64,000 nucleotides of DNA from Flavobacteriaceae bacterium PS02334 (lineage in GTDB: Bacteria; Bacteroidota; Bacteroidia; Flavobacteriales; Flavobacteriaceae), in assembly GCA_029959295.1 (NCBI GenBank), contig JASCOH010000012.1, forward strand, positions 21,553-85,552, given 5' to 3'. This document shows positions 46,666-55,289 of this stretch, one piece after another; positions within the stretch are counted from its first letter, which is position 1; each line of letters starts with the position of its first letter. A model generated the notes under the pieces. That model searched no databases and was not told the DNA's origin. It saw nothing but the letters and a program-made list of their open reading frames with translations. The translations under genes and the position numbers were made by a program.

Positions 46666-47877
46666 TTAATTCAAATTTATCAGTTGAGGTCCGAATTCTT
46701 CATAAAAGATATTTTCTTTGCTCACTTTTAGGTTTAAAAGCGCTTCATATTGTGTTTTGATAAACATTTCTGGGCCACAGATGTAATATTTTGCCTCTTC
46801 CAATAAAATCGAATCTTTGCATTTTTGAAGGTCAACTCGGCCTTTAATAACTTGATTTGAAGTGCTGTCCATATTTTCTATTGTGTCATAAAAAGTAAAA
46901 GTTTCAAGTAATTCAACATCTTCTTTTAAACTTTCAATTTGCGCTTTAAAAGCATGAACTGATTCATTTCTGCAACCGTGGATCCAAATCGTTTTTTTAT
47001 TTTGGATGGAATTTAAATTGGTTTCCAACATGCTCAACATTGGCGTAAAACCAACACCGCCACTGATTAAAACCAAAGGATTTTTATTGTCTTTTTCCAA
47101 GTGAAATATTCCTGCCGGAGATGAAATTGAAATCACGTCGCCTTCTGATTTTGCATGCAAAGTATTTGAAACTAAACCCGATGGATTTGGCGCAATTCCA
47201 GCTTCTTTCTTTACCGAAATTCTATAATATTCAGGATTAAAAGCACTTGATAAACTATATTGTCTTGGCTGTAAAAGATCTAATTCTGGAACAAAAACCT
47301 GAACACTGATAAATTGACCTGAATGAAAATCAGCGATTTCTTTTCCATCTTCCGGATAAAGGTAAAATGACTTGATTTCAGCAGATTCTTGCACAATTTT
47401 TTTGATAACAAATTTTCTCCAGCCGTTCCAGCTTCCTGATTTTGAGGCGTTTTCTTCGTATAAGCCTTTTTCAAGATCAATCATAATTTGAGCCAATTGA
47501 TAAAAAGCAACCGTCCAAGCTTCCAGAATTTCTGGCGTCGCCGCCTCGCCAACAACTTCTCCGATAGAAGCAATTAAATGCGTTCCGACGATTTTATATT
47601 GTTCTGGCTGAATATTTAAGCTTCTGTGTTTTGTGCCAATTCCTTTCAATACATTAATCAAAACACTCGGATTTTCGATATTTTCTGCGTAAGCTAAAAC
47701 GGCATTCGCTAAAGCTGATTTCTGTCTCCCGTTGGCTTGATTTCCCATGTTGAACATATTTCTCAATTCAGGATGGTGCTTGAACATTCGGGCATAAAAA
47801 TAATTGGTCAAGTCTTCACCGCTCGCTTTTAAAATTGGAATTGTCACTTTTATCAGTTCTTTTTGATGTGGATTCAT
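46666..47877 (-). CDS. hmp: Flavohaemoprotein (nitric oxide dioxygenase)
   Basis: A 403-residue flavohaemoglobin. The globin domain (~1-135) includes the proximal-His segment KHRSLNI; the FAD-binding domain has RQYSLSSAF; the NAD domain has LISGGVGFTPMLSML and ends EEFGPQL. It converts NO to nitrate using O2 and NAD(P)H in the cytoplasm. It follows a small membrane-protein gene (21-bp gap) and shares its promoter, which carries a Crp/Fnr-type operator; the regulator gene is immediately upstream. This cluster is a nitric-oxide/nitrosative defence unit. Confidence 0.97.
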   Translation of the reverse strand: MNPHQKELIKVTIPILKASGEDLTNYFYARMFKHHPELRNMFNMGNQANGRQKSALANAVLAYAENIENPSVLINVLKGIGTKHRSLNIQPEQYKIVGTHLIASIGEVVGEAATPEILEAWTVAFYQLAQIMIDLEKGLYEENASKSGSWNGWRKFVIKKIVQESAEIKSFYLYPEDGKEIADFHSGQFISVQVFVPELDLLQPRQYSLSSAFNPEYYRISVKKEAGIAPNPSGLVSNTLHAKSEGDVISISSPAGIFHLEKDNKNPLVLISGGVGFTPMLSMLETNLNSIQNKKTIWIHGCRNESVHAFKAQIESLKEDVELLETFTFYDTIENMDSTSNQVIKGRVDLQKCKDSILLEEAKYYICGPEMFIKTQYEALLNLKVSKENIFYEEFGPQLINLN

Positions 47878-47898
47878 ATTGTTGTAATTGAAGTTTTG

Positions 47899-48189
47899 TT
47901 ATAGTAAATTGTTGAAGTTTAGGGTTATAGAAATAAAACTTACAGCAATGCTCATCGTCAAGATGGCAAAAGAAAGTTTCGGTTTTTGCTGTGATAAAAC
48001 AGCGCCGTTGTAAATCATGCAGAAAATAGTTACGAAAAATAATTGTACCATTTGAAACGGTGAGGTTCCTCCCATGAGGATAAACATTGCGGCGATTGAG
48101 CCCAAACAGCTTTGTCCTAAGATGCTAAGTGTTGCAAAACCGATGATTCCGTGTTGGTAACTGTCGAGGTATTTTTGATAGAAGTTCAT
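47899..48189 (-). CDS. Small three-helix membrane protein, co-transcribed with hmp
   Basis: A 96-residue inner-membrane protein with three hydrophobic stretches (~15-40, 45-68, 72-92). It is the first gene after the Crp/Fnr-type operator and is followed by hmp. It has no recognised family; a role in NO stress is inferred from position only. Confidence 0.75.
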   Translation of the reverse strand: MNFYQKYLDSYQHGIIGFATLSILGQSCLGSIAAMFILMGGTSPFQMVQLFFVTIFCMIYNGAVLSQQKPKLSFAILTMSIAVSFISITLNFNNLL

Positions 48190-48216
48190 GATAAATGTGC
48201 TTTAGAATTTATACCT

Positions 48217-48263
48217 CAAAGGTAAATCGAGACTAAAGCTCCATTTTATGACTCAAATCATAA
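48217..48263 (-). promoter_or_regulatory. Promoter and Crp/Fnr-type operator of the hmp operon
   Basis: Minus strand: TACCTTTG at 48224-48217 (-7). The operator is TTATGACTCAAATCATAA at 48246-48263, an exact TTATGA-N6-TCATAA palindrome. Taking the last base of the -7 element as -4, the operator centre falls at about -41.5, the class II activator position of Crp/Fnr proteins. Confidence 0.75.
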
Positions 48264-48301
48264 GACTTGAAATAAGTAGAAATTTTTTAGAAAAGTGACT
48301 T

Positions 48302-48898
48302 TTATCGATAGACTTTTCGGTCTTCAATAATCAAAAGCCCTTTCTTTTCAAGGGATTTTATAGATCGGATAACGGTTTCAACACGCAATCCAGTTAAATC
48401 GGCAATCTGCTGTCTTGTCAAATCGACTTTGTATTTTTCATGCGATTTTAATTTGCTGATCGATTCCTTGAAATAATCAATCAGCTTTAAAATGCGATGT
48501 TCAGGCTCTTGCGAAGAAATTTCAGAAGCCATTACGGATTTAAAATACAAGCGTTGCGCCAAATTTTCTGTCATGCTCAAGTGTGCTTCCGGATTTGAGA
48601 ATAAAAGCTTGAAGAAAGCTTCTTTTGCAATGGCAAAAATCTCTGAATCTACAATGGCAACGGCATTTGCGGGATAAGGTTTGTCGATAAACAAAGGCGG
48701 TTCGCCAAAACAATTTCCCCTTGTAAATATGCTTTGGATAAATTCTTTTCCTTCATCATTGAAGTTGTTCATTTTGATCTCGCCAGAATGAATCTGGTAG
48801 AAATATTTTGCCGTGTCGCCTTCCTCAAAAAGCATTTCGCCCTTTTTCAAAAAAAGAGAATGAGCGCCAAATTCGAGTAAAAGTGTTTCGTCAATCAT
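48302..48898 (-). CDS. Crp/Fnr-family transcriptional regulator
   Basis: A 198-residue regulator: a cupin-like cyclic-nucleotide-binding-type fold (GEIKMNNFNDEGKEFIQSIF ... GEPPLFIDKPYPANAV) and a C-terminal winged HTH (DLTRQQIADLTGLRVETVIR). No Fe-S cysteine cluster is visible at the N-terminus, so it is not a canonical FNR oxygen sensor. Position next to hmp and the operator at 48246-48263 suggest it is the NO or stress activator of hmp (inference). Its start codon lies 2 bp after a terminator hairpin of the upstream gene. Confidence 0.92.
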   Translation of the reverse strand: MIDETLLLEFGAHSLFLKKGEMLFEEGDTAKYFYQIHSGEIKMNNFNDEGKEFIQSIFTRGNCFGEPPLFIDKPYPANAVAIVDSEIFAIAKEAFFKLLFSNPEAHLSMTENLAQRLYFKSVMASEISSQEPEHRILKLIDYFKESISKLKSHEKYKVDLTRQQIADLTGLRVETVIRSIKSLEKKGLLIIEDRKVYR

Positions 48899-48900
48899 AA

Positions 48901-48928
48901 AAAAAATACCCAGTTCGTGAACTGGGTA
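48901..48928 (-). terminator. Terminator between the PPC-domain gene and the Crp/Fnr gene
   Basis: TACCCAGTTC / GAACTGGGTA, a perfect 10-bp stem with a 2-nt loop (likely opened to 4), followed by a T run that ends 2 bp before the Crp/Fnr ATG. Confidence 0.85.
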
Positions 48929-48943
48929 AATTTAGTGATATTT

Positions 48944-49450
48944 CTATTTGCATTTATCGATGCAGAGCACATTTGCGCCAATATAATCTTCATGTTTTCG
49001 TTCTAAAGTCTGATCGTGGACTAAAATCATGATTTCTACAGACCCGGTTCCGACAGTTCCATCTAAAATATGGCCTCCGAAAGCATTGAAATTTTTGTCA
49101 GTCACAATGCCGTGGGCGTGAACAGAAACCTTGCCTTTTTGCCACGCAATTGTCCCGTTCATGCTGGCCAATTCCATGTCTTTGAATTCTTTTGGATCAA
49201 ATTCTCTTTTTTTAAAATCGAAGAATCCGAAAGTCATATTGACAAAACCCATTCCGGTAAAATTTGCTGACGGAATATTTTCTGCTTTGGCAAAAGTCTC
49301 AATTTCTTTTAAAATATTGTCGCCTTGAAGCAAAACCATCAAGTAGCCTTCTGGAACTTTGATGTATCTTTTTTTCGATTTGTCTTGCGCCGTCATTCCT
49401 ATTGTAAGGAATAACGAGAGAATTAGTGGAAGGAATTTTGATGCTCTCAT
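48944..49450 (-). CDS. Secreted PPC/DUF296-domain protein
   Basis: A 168-residue protein consisting of a signal peptide (about residues 1-21, ending MTAQ) and one PPC domain (LMVLLQGDNILKEIETFAKA, then the GSVEIMILVHDQTLERKHED end). PPC/DUF296 domains are known from plant AT-hook proteins and bacterial cytoplasmic proteins; here the Ser/His-rich centre WQKGKVSVHAHGIVTDKNFN (with the HAHG motif) is kept. A signal peptide means it acts in the periplasm and not on DNA, which is unusual. Confidence 0.8.
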   Translation of the reverse strand: MRASKFLPLILSLFLTIGMTAQDKSKKRYIKVPEGYLMVLLQGDNILKEIETFAKAENIPSANFTGMGFVNMTFGFFDFKKREFDPKEFKDMELASMNGTIAWQKGKVSVHAHGIVTDKNFNAFGGHILDGTVGTGSVEIMILVHDQTLERKHEDYIGANVLCIDKCK

Positions 49451-49509
49451 AAGCTTAATTTTTAAAAGTATAAGTTACGATTTCTTTTTAAATTGTAGCC
49501 AATCATAAT

Positions 49510-49800
49510 TTATCCAATTTTATTCGTCTTATAAATTTTTGGAGTTTCCGCCAAAATCTCAGAAGCTTTTTCTACAAATTTTTGAATGTAGGGTTTTGCA
49601 TTGTGCAATTCTAAATCTTTTTCATTATCCCAAATTTCATGGAAGAAGAAGTATTCTGGTTCTTCTTTGCTTTGATGCAGGTCATATTGAAGGCAAGCTG
49701 TTTCTTGTTTTGAATTTACAGCCATTTCCGTTAGAAGTGCTTTTGTAATTTCGATGGTTTCGGGTTTGCTTTTTATGATTGCAGTTATATTTATTTTCAT
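49510..49800 (-). CDS. Antibiotic-biosynthesis-monooxygenase-like (quinol monooxygenase) protein
   Basis: A 96-residue dimeric alpha/beta ferredoxin-like ABM domain: MKINITAIIKSKPETIEITK, then TACLQYDLHQSKEEPEYFFF and a conserved HEIWDNEKDLELH. Homologues oxidise quinols or small phenols without cofactor. Neighbours are an NAD(P)H oxidoreductase and a secreted PPC protein; together they suggest a quinone/oxidative stress group. Confidence 0.85.
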   Translation of the reverse strand: MKINITAIIKSKPETIEITKALLTEMAVNSKQETACLQYDLHQSKEEPEYFFFHEIWDNEKDLELHNAKPYIQKFVEKASEILAETPKIYKTNKIG

Positions 49801-49817
49801 AATTTTTTGTTTTTTGA

Positions 49818-49860
49818 AAACAGATTTATGCGGATTTTTAATCTGTAAAAATCTGTGTTT
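49818..49860. repeat. Short inverted repeat, dispersed-repeat candidate
   Basis: ACAGATTT (49820-49827) is complementary to AAATCTGT (49849-49856) and also to AATCTGT (49840-49846). The string of ACAGATT/AATCTGT units resembles dispersed sequences that I recall in Flavobacterium intergenic DNA; it overlaps the end of the NAD(P)H-oxidoreductase gene region by 2 bases. Confidence 0.5.
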
Positions 49861-50452
49861 AGTTTAAAAATAATTTACTCAAATGCGCTTTATACAATTC
49901 TAAATCTCTCGGGACATCTGCATTTTTTTCAATGTCGTGGAAGTGTTTTGACTCCAAAGGCGTCATTCCTGTAAAAGCATTCATGCGGTGGAAGCCGAAT
50001 AAAGGTCCATCGTCAACGCTTCTTTCAGAGAAAAATTCTCCAGGCAAAGTGAAGGCTTCTTTTGGCGCATTCCAAGAAGTAGTCAGCATGTATTTTCTGC
50101 CGTGCAAAGTGCCTCCGGTTCCATAATTTATTGCTGGATTTGCGCTTGAACGCCCATCGCTGTTGTAGATTCCTTTGGCATGGCCTTCTGTGAAAACCAC
50201 ATCGATATATTTTTTGAAACCGTGCGGCAATTGAAACCACCAAACCGGCGTGTGGTAAATAATCACGTCAGCCCAAACAAATTTTTCCACTTCTTCCGCT
50301 GGATTGTAGTCGTGATTTACATCTGTAGTTTTTACTTCGAAATCAGAATTATTTTGGAAGAAATTTAAAGTTTCCTGCGCTACCGTTTCATTAAATTTTC
50401 CTCCTGAATGGCCAAATTTTTGGCCTCCGTTGATGATAAATATTTTAGTCAT
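49859..50452 (-). CDS. NAD(P)H-dependent flavodoxin-like oxidoreductase (MdaB type)
   Basis: A 197-residue flavodoxin-fold quinone reductase. The FMN/FAD loop is INGGQKFGHSGGKFNE; WADVIIYHTPVWWFQLPHGF and GTLHGRKYMLTTSWNAPKEA match the MdaB/Kef-regulator subgroup. It would reduce quinones by two electrons. Divergent from the LysR gene by 99 bp, so LysR regulation is likely. Confidence 0.9.
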   Translation of the reverse strand: MTKIFIINGGQKFGHSGGKFNETVAQETLNFFQNNSDFEVKTTDVNHDYNPAEEVEKFVWADVIIYHTPVWWFQLPHGFKKYIDVVFTEGHAKGIYNSDGRSSANPAINYGTGGTLHGRKYMLTTSWNAPKEAFTLPGEFFSERSVDDGPLFGFHRMNAFTGMTPLESKHFHDIEKNADVPRDLELYKAHLSKLFLN

Positions 50453-50476
50453 AATGTATTACTTAATTTGATGATG

Positions 50477-50528
50477 CAAATTTACGTTGCGCTTTTCTAT
50501 TATTAAAATAACTTAATTCATACCTTTG
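50477..50528. promoter_or_regulatory. Divergent promoters of the oxidoreductase and LysR genes
   Basis: TAAATTTG on the minus strand (50484-50477) and TACCTTTG on the plus strand (50521-50528) fit TAnnTTTG. Copies of ACTTAATT at 50461-50468 and 50511-50518 flank the region and could be LysR half-sites (weak). Confidence 0.55.
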
Positions 50529-50551
50529 TATCAGAATTATAATAGCAAGTT

Positions 50552-51448
50552 ATGGTCAATCTAGAATGGTATCGCACTTTCAAAGCAATTTATAAAACCG
50601 GAACGCTAACTGGCGCTGCAGAAGTTCTCTTTATTTCGCAACCGGGCGTAAGTCTCCACCTGAGTTCTTTGGAAAATTATGTCGGCTATAAACTATTCGA
50701 CAGGACTGGAAGAAAAATGGTTCCGACGGAAAGAGGGAAGGTGCTTTATAATTTTACGATAGAAGCCTTGTCTAAATTAGAAGAAGCTGAGAAAAATTTC
50801 CAGAGAAGTACCGAAAAACATACGCCGACGATCAGTATCGGAATGTGCTTTGAAACGTTCCAGATTACGTTGGAACAATATATTTCCTCGCTTCCCTTTA
50901 ATGTGATTATTCGTTTTGGAGAATATCCTGAAATGGTTGAAAACCTTGAAAAGGGAATTTTAGATTTGATTATTACGCCACAAATGGTTCCGAAAAGTGC
51001 TATTGAATACCAGCCTTTTTCTTCAGAAACTATTGTAATCGTTGGAGGAAATACTACAAATGAAAAAGAATTCCATGAAGTAGAAAAAACAGGAAATGTG
51101 GAAGAAATAGAAGCTTGGCTAAAACAAGAAAAATGGTATGGAACCACCGGCGACATGGAACATCTGCGAAGATTTTGGCAATTGAATTTCAATAAATACC
51201 CAGATTTTCGCCCAAATTATATTGTGCCAAATTTAAATTCTATTGTAAGATGCTTGAGCAGTGGCCAAGGTCTTGCTGTGATTCCAGATTTTTTGTGCAA
51301 GAAAGAATTAGAATCAGGACAGATAAAATTGATATGGAAAGGCAAAGTTCCGTTAGAAAATACACTTCAATTTGCTACCCGCAAAAAAACAATTTACGCC
51401 GATGAAATTGAGGTCATCAAAAAGATTTTCATCGACGTAATGGCTTAG
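50552..51448 (+). CDS. LysR-family transcriptional regulator
   Basis: A 298-residue regulator. N-terminal winged HTH (EWYRTFKAIYKTGTLTGAAE ... ISQPGVSLHLSSLENYVGYK) then the LysR substrate domain. It is divergent from the MdaB-like oxidoreductase. The stop codon abuts the stop codon of the outer-membrane gene on the other strand (51448/51449), so the two genes converge with zero gap. Confidence 0.93.
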   Translation: MVNLEWYRTFKAIYKTGTLTGAAEVLFISQPGVSLHLSSLENYVGYKLFDRTGRKMVPTERGKVLYNFTIEALSKLEEAEKNFQRSTEKHTPTISIGMCFETFQITLEQYISSLPFNVIIRFGEYPEMVENLEKGILDLIITPQMVPKSAIEYQPFSSETIVIVGGNTTNEKEFHEVEKTGNVEEIEAWLKQEKWYGTTGDMEHLRRFWQLNFNKYPDFRPNYIVPNLNSIVRCLSSGQGLAVIPDFLCKKELESGQIKLIWKGKVPLENTLQFATRKKTIYADEIEVIKKIFIDVMA

Positions 51449-52438
51449 TTATTTCTTCTTTTCAAAACTCGGATTGAAAGAAAAGCCCAAGCTGAAATAA
51501 GCAGTCCCGTCTTGTTTTGATGAGAAAATATAATTGCTTGTTTTTTCGCCTCTTTCTGAAATTCTGGAGTTGAAAATGTTTGAATACCCAGCCCTGAAAG
51601 TGCCAATCAGCGATTTGCTGAAAGAATGCTCATAAATCAAGCCCGATTTCACTTCAAGAACGCGATAATCATATACTTTTGCAAGTCCTGGCGTGTTATT
51701 GTAGATGTAAAATCCGTCGCCGCCAAGTTCGCTTCCCAGTGAAAGTCTTCCGTCTTTAAATAAATTTCTTTTGAAAAGAAGTCGTTGTGGCAAGATCAAA
51801 TCCATTGTCCACGGCGAATTTTCGAATTTATGTTCCCATAAAAAAGTCGGCGCAGCGGGAACTGGAGAAGTCGGATCGACAAAAATAACTAAACCAACAC
51901 CCAATGTTGTTCTTTCTGTCTTTTTCAAGATAATTGTGGCTCCAAAAAAACCTTTAATTCTTTCTGCATCTTTTTCAGTTCCGTCAACAATTACGCTGGC
52001 ATTATAAATGAAAGGCTTTTTAAAAAGCATTGAGAAATAAGTGAAATTCAAGGAACCTGAAAGATAATGGAAGTCCGATTTTTGGTCATAGGAAGGAATG
52101 GTATTGTCAATGCGGCTTTCCACATTATTCAAATCAAAGCTTTCATATCGGTATCTCAAAGAAGTGGTAAGATTCCACCTTGGCTTCATGATTATCGGAA
52201 GATTTGCACTTATGCTAAGGCGGGAATGATTCTGGATTTTGCCTTTTTCAAACGGAACATCAAACAATTCTGAATCAAAATCAGCAGGCAAATATTGCTC
52301 ATACTGCACATCAAAAAGGCGAGTTGAAGGAAAGCGGTCAGTTACAGCTTTCGTTGCATTATCTTTAATCGTCTGGTCTTCCTGGGCGTTTGCAAAAAGG
52401 CATAGGAAACTTGCTAAAAGCAAAAACTTTAATTTCAT
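51449..52438 (-). CDS. Outer-membrane protein, DUF6268-like
   Basis: A 329-residue exported protein (signal to ~residue 18, ANAQ) composed of beta strands with aromatic ends (WNLTTSLRYRYESFDL, LGVGLVIFVDPTSPVPAAPT) and ending AYFSLGFSFNPSFEKKK. The pattern resembles the DUF6268 outer-membrane group (tentative). It lies 23 bp after the LytTR response-regulator gene on the same strand and could be in its operon. Confidence 0.78.
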   Translation of the reverse strand: MKLKFLLLASFLCLFANAQEDQTIKDNATKAVTDRFPSTRLFDVQYEQYLPADFDSELFDVPFEKGKIQNHSRLSISANLPIIMKPRWNLTTSLRYRYESFDLNNVESRIDNTIPSYDQKSDFHYLSGSLNFTYFSMLFKKPFIYNASVIVDGTEKDAERIKGFFGATIILKKTERTTLGVGLVIFVDPTSPVPAAPTFLWEHKFENSPWTMDLILPQRLLFKRNLFKDGRLSLGSELGGDGFYIYNNTPGLAKVYDYRVLEVKSGLIYEHSFSKSLIGTFRAGYSNIFNSRISERGEKTSNYIFSSKQDGTAYFSLGFSFNPSFEKKK

Positions 52439-52461
52439 TGGTTGATTGTAAGAGGTTAATT

Positions 52462-53187
52462 TTAAATTTTATCAGAAATATTTTTCCCTAAATATTGTTC
52501 CAAAAACTTTTTTCGAAATACTTCTCCGATGGGAATTTCTGTGCTTTTTATATAAATGGTATGGTTGTCAAACGAATCGATATAACTGCTGTTGACCAGA
52601 TAAGATTTGCTTACCCTAATAAACGCAGTTTCTGGCAAATGTTGTGCAATGGTCTTCAAATTCATGGCTGTGATAATTTTAGAATCATTGATGTAAATTA
52701 CTACATAATCTTTCAAGCCTTCAACATAAATAATATCCTTGAAAAGAATTTTATGGAATTTGCGATCTGATTTTATAAGCATATAATCAGAATCAGAATC
52801 TGTGATTGTGCCTTTTTCCTGAGGATTTGACAATAATTCGTGATAGGCTTTCGCTTTGCGGATTGACTTTTCAAGACGAATTTTATTTATGGGCTTTACC
52901 AAATAATCAATTGCGTCGACTTCATAACTTTTTAGGGCATATTGCGAATAAGCAGTCACAAAAATGATCAGAGTTTTCTCGGAAATTGATTCCGCAAATT
53001 CCAAGCCGTTGATTCCAGGCATTTGGATGTCAAGAAAAATTAAATCTACGCTGTTGTGCTGCATAAATTCTCGTGCTTTTTTGGCTCCGTTAAAACAGCC
53101 AATTACATTAATTTCAGGAATATCCTGAAGCTGCAAAAGCATTCCTTCTCTTGCCAATGGCTCATCGTCAACGATTATACAATTCAT
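52462..53187 (-). CDS. LytTR-type response regulator
   Basis: A 241-residue regulator. Receiver domain (MNCIIVDDEPLAREGML ... SVDLIFLDIQMPGINGLEFA with the phospho-Asp) and a C-terminal LytTR DNA-binding domain (YVEGLKDYVVIYINDSKII ... FIRVSKSYLVN). It overlaps the kinase gene by 4 bp, so the pair is translationally coupled. Confidence 0.95.
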   Translation of the reverse strand: MNCIIVDDEPLAREGMLLQLQDIPEINVIGCFNGAKKAREFMQHNSVDLIFLDIQMPGINGLEFAESISEKTLIIFVTAYSQYALKSYEVDAIDYLVKPINKIRLEKSIRKAKAYHELLSNPQEKGTITDSDSDYMLIKSDRKFHKILFKDIIYVEGLKDYVVIYINDSKIITAMNLKTIAQHLPETAFIRVSKSYLVNSSYIDSFDNHTIYIKSTEIPIGEVFRKKFLEQYLGKNISDKI

Positions 53188-54251
53188 GTTGGGAGAATTA
53201 AGGTCACTTTATAGTTGGTTTTTGTTTCTTCAATTTCCAATGTGAAATTATTTCCATATAAAAGTTCTAGCCTTCTTTTCACATTTGCCAATCCTAGGCC
53301 GCTGTTTTTTGAATTTTCAATCACTTCCGCCGGTTTTGTATTTTCACAGATAAATTTTAAGCATTTCTCTAAAAAAATAAATTTTGTACTCATTTCAGAA
53401 GGATTGTCAAGATCAATACTGTGCTTAATAGCATTTTCTACAAAAGAAATAAAGAGGTTTGGCGGTAAGACCAAATTAGAAATCAAGGATTTGTCTATAT
53501 TTTCATTTTCTATCGTAAGCGAAAAATTAAATTCATCTCTTCGTGTTTTTTCAAGTTCCATGAAATCATTCAAAAACTGGATTTCTGACAATAATAAAAT
53601 AGAATGCTGGTTGTTATCATAAAGCTGGTAGCGCAAGAAATCTGATAATTTGAAGATAATAGTCGATGCTTTTTCAGGATCTTTTTTAACTAATACCGTA
53701 ATATTGTTCAGCATATTGAAAAGAAAATGAGGATTGATCTGATTTTTCAATTCCCGCAGTTCTATCTGGAGCGAATTTTTTTCTAATTCATTAATTCTAT
53801 TATTGTCTCGAGCCCAGCGCTGAAAAAGCTTGATTGATGTGGAAGCAAAAACCATCATTGTTACGATGTGCATCGTTACAAAAAAATCAAAAGTATTTTT
53901 TGATTGTCCTTTAAAGAAACGATAACCCTTCATGTGGCTTTCTGTAATATTTGTCGCAACCAGATAACCACTAATGATGATTGTGATCAGGCAAAAGAGA
54001 TAAAAGATATATTTTTCTTTATATAAAAATGCTGGAATGAGCACATACATATTTAAATAAAACATCGATAAAAAATAAATATGCCAGGTAAATTCTTTTA
54101 GGATATAATCTGTAGAATTCAAATCTTTTGGATTTTCAGAGATGAGAAAGATTCCCATATAAGCCAAAACCAGCAAATGTCTGTACACGCGGTATTTTGG
54201 AGATATGAAAAACTCCATGAACCAGTTATTATGACATTTTTTTTCCAACAT
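53184..54251 (-). CDS. LytS-type sensor histidine kinase
   Basis: A 355-residue membrane kinase with four hydrophobic helices (~residues 20-145) followed by the His_kinase domain (ELRELKNQINPHFLFNMLNN with the phospho-His) and an ATPase domain (LVLPPNLFISFVENAIKHSI, GLGLANVKRRLELLYGNNFT). The start codon is uncertain; MEFFISPKYRVYRHL at 54218 is an alternative. No periplasmic sensory domain is seen, so it may sense membrane or cell-wall state. Confidence 0.93.
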   Translation of the reverse strand: MLEKKCHNNWFMEFFISPKYRVYRHLLVLAYMGIFLISENPKDLNSTDYILKEFTWHIYFLSMFYLNMYVLIPAFLYKEKYIFYLFCLITIIISGYLVATNITESHMKGYRFFKGQSKNTFDFFVTMHIVTMMVFASTSIKLFQRWARDNNRINELEKNSLQIELRELKNQINPHFLFNMLNNITVLVKKDPEKASTIIFKLSDFLRYQLYDNNQHSILLLSEIQFLNDFMELEKTRRDEFNFSLTIENENIDKSLISNLVLPPNLFISFVENAIKHSIDLDNPSEMSTKFIFLEKCLKFICENTKPAEVIENSKNSGLGLANVKRRLELLYGNNFTLEIEETKTNYKVTLILPT

Positions 54252-54456
54252 TTTAATGATTGATTGCTAATGCGAAGAAAAGTAAAATTCGTGGCACCTA
54301 AAATAAATTTATACAAAACCCCAATTAAATTATACTAAACATAAAATAGACTTCAATTGTTAGATAAGATAACGGCTTTTGTATAAAATAAGTTTAGTTT
54401 GGTATAAAAAAAAGCGGGTGTCTTGTGTTGGATCCTATTTTTGAGAAAAAATTAGT

Positions 54457-55194
54457 ATGCAAAATTTACAGCAAATCGAAAACTGGATTGAAGCCATTGA
54501 AAGCTCTGATCTTCCTAAAAAAGAGCAAGAAGAAAAAATAACTGCGCTTATAGATTTATGGAAATTTGCTTCTTGTCACGCTAAATCGCTAAGAATCGGA
54601 GAGATGCCGAATCTTCTTTTGCATCAAGAAAACCAAAATTTAGAGGAAATAGATGTTTTGTGTGAAGATCTGCATATTGATAAGCAGGAGAATATTTCTA
54701 AAAAGATATTCGCTGAAATTGAAGAAGAACTTAATCAGGATATCCAAAAACACAAAGGCATTTATAGGTTCCAGATGAATAAGTTTGCTGCTAATTTTAA
54801 TAAGGAAGTGCTCCAAGAAGTCAAGAATGAGATTATTGCGGCTATAAAAGGCGAGGTGATTTTATACAAGCATGTGCTGAATCTTCATAAGTTGCCTTCT
54901 TCTAAAGTAGAAATAATCGGACTTAATTTTACAATTCTTGCATGTACCCAAAATGCTATCCAAGAAAAAATTAAAAATTCAAGCAGCAAGCTCTCTCTAT
55001 TTTCGCACCGAAAAAAATGGCTGGTTTTGTTTTTGAATGCTTTAGAGAATGATTGCCACTATTTTTATTTCAGTGATGAATTGCAACAAAATGCTTTCAT
55101 GAGCGATTTTGACAAGTTGTTTTTGTTTGATTTTTACAAAGGAGAAGTATTGGAGATTAAAACTAAAAAAAGCCAGCTGAAGGTAAAAAATTAG
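54457..55194 (+). CDS. Conserved-looking cytoplasmic protein, unknown function
   Basis: A 245-residue acidic, helix-rich protein (QENISKKIFAEIEEELNQDI; LSLFSHRKKWLVLFLNALEN) without a signal peptide, membrane helix or recognised catalytic motif. It has a strong terminator. Family not recognised. Confidence 0.6.
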   Translation: MQNLQQIENWIEAIESSDLPKKEQEEKITALIDLWKFASCHAKSLRIGEMPNLLLHQENQNLEEIDVLCEDLHIDKQENISKKIFAEIEEELNQDIQKHKGIYRFQMNKFAANFNKEVLQEVKNEIIAAIKGEVILYKHVLNLHKLPSSKVEIIGLNFTILACTQNAIQEKIKNSSSKLSLFSHRKKWLVLFLNALENDCHYFYFSDELQQNAFMSDFDKLFLFDFYKGEVLEIKTKKSQLKVKN

Positions 55195-55227
55195 TAAATC
55201 AAAAAGAAGAAAACCTATAGCAAATTT

Positions 55228-55257
55228 AAAAGCCAGAATATAATTATTCTGGCTTTT
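55228..55257 (+). terminator. Terminator of the 54457-55194 gene
   Basis: Perfect 13-bp arms AAAAGCCAGAATA and TATTCTGGCTTTT with a 4-nt loop, 33 bp after the stop codon. Confidence 0.92.
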
Positions 55258-55289
55258 AATCTTACTTATGACGCAATGATTTGTATGGA

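Noticed and set aside
46388-46669. 93-codon and 75-codon ORFs on opposite strands after the HRCD lipoprotein
   Set aside because: The plus ORF runs through the terminator at 46428-46458 and the minus ORF overlaps it on the other side; neither has a domain.
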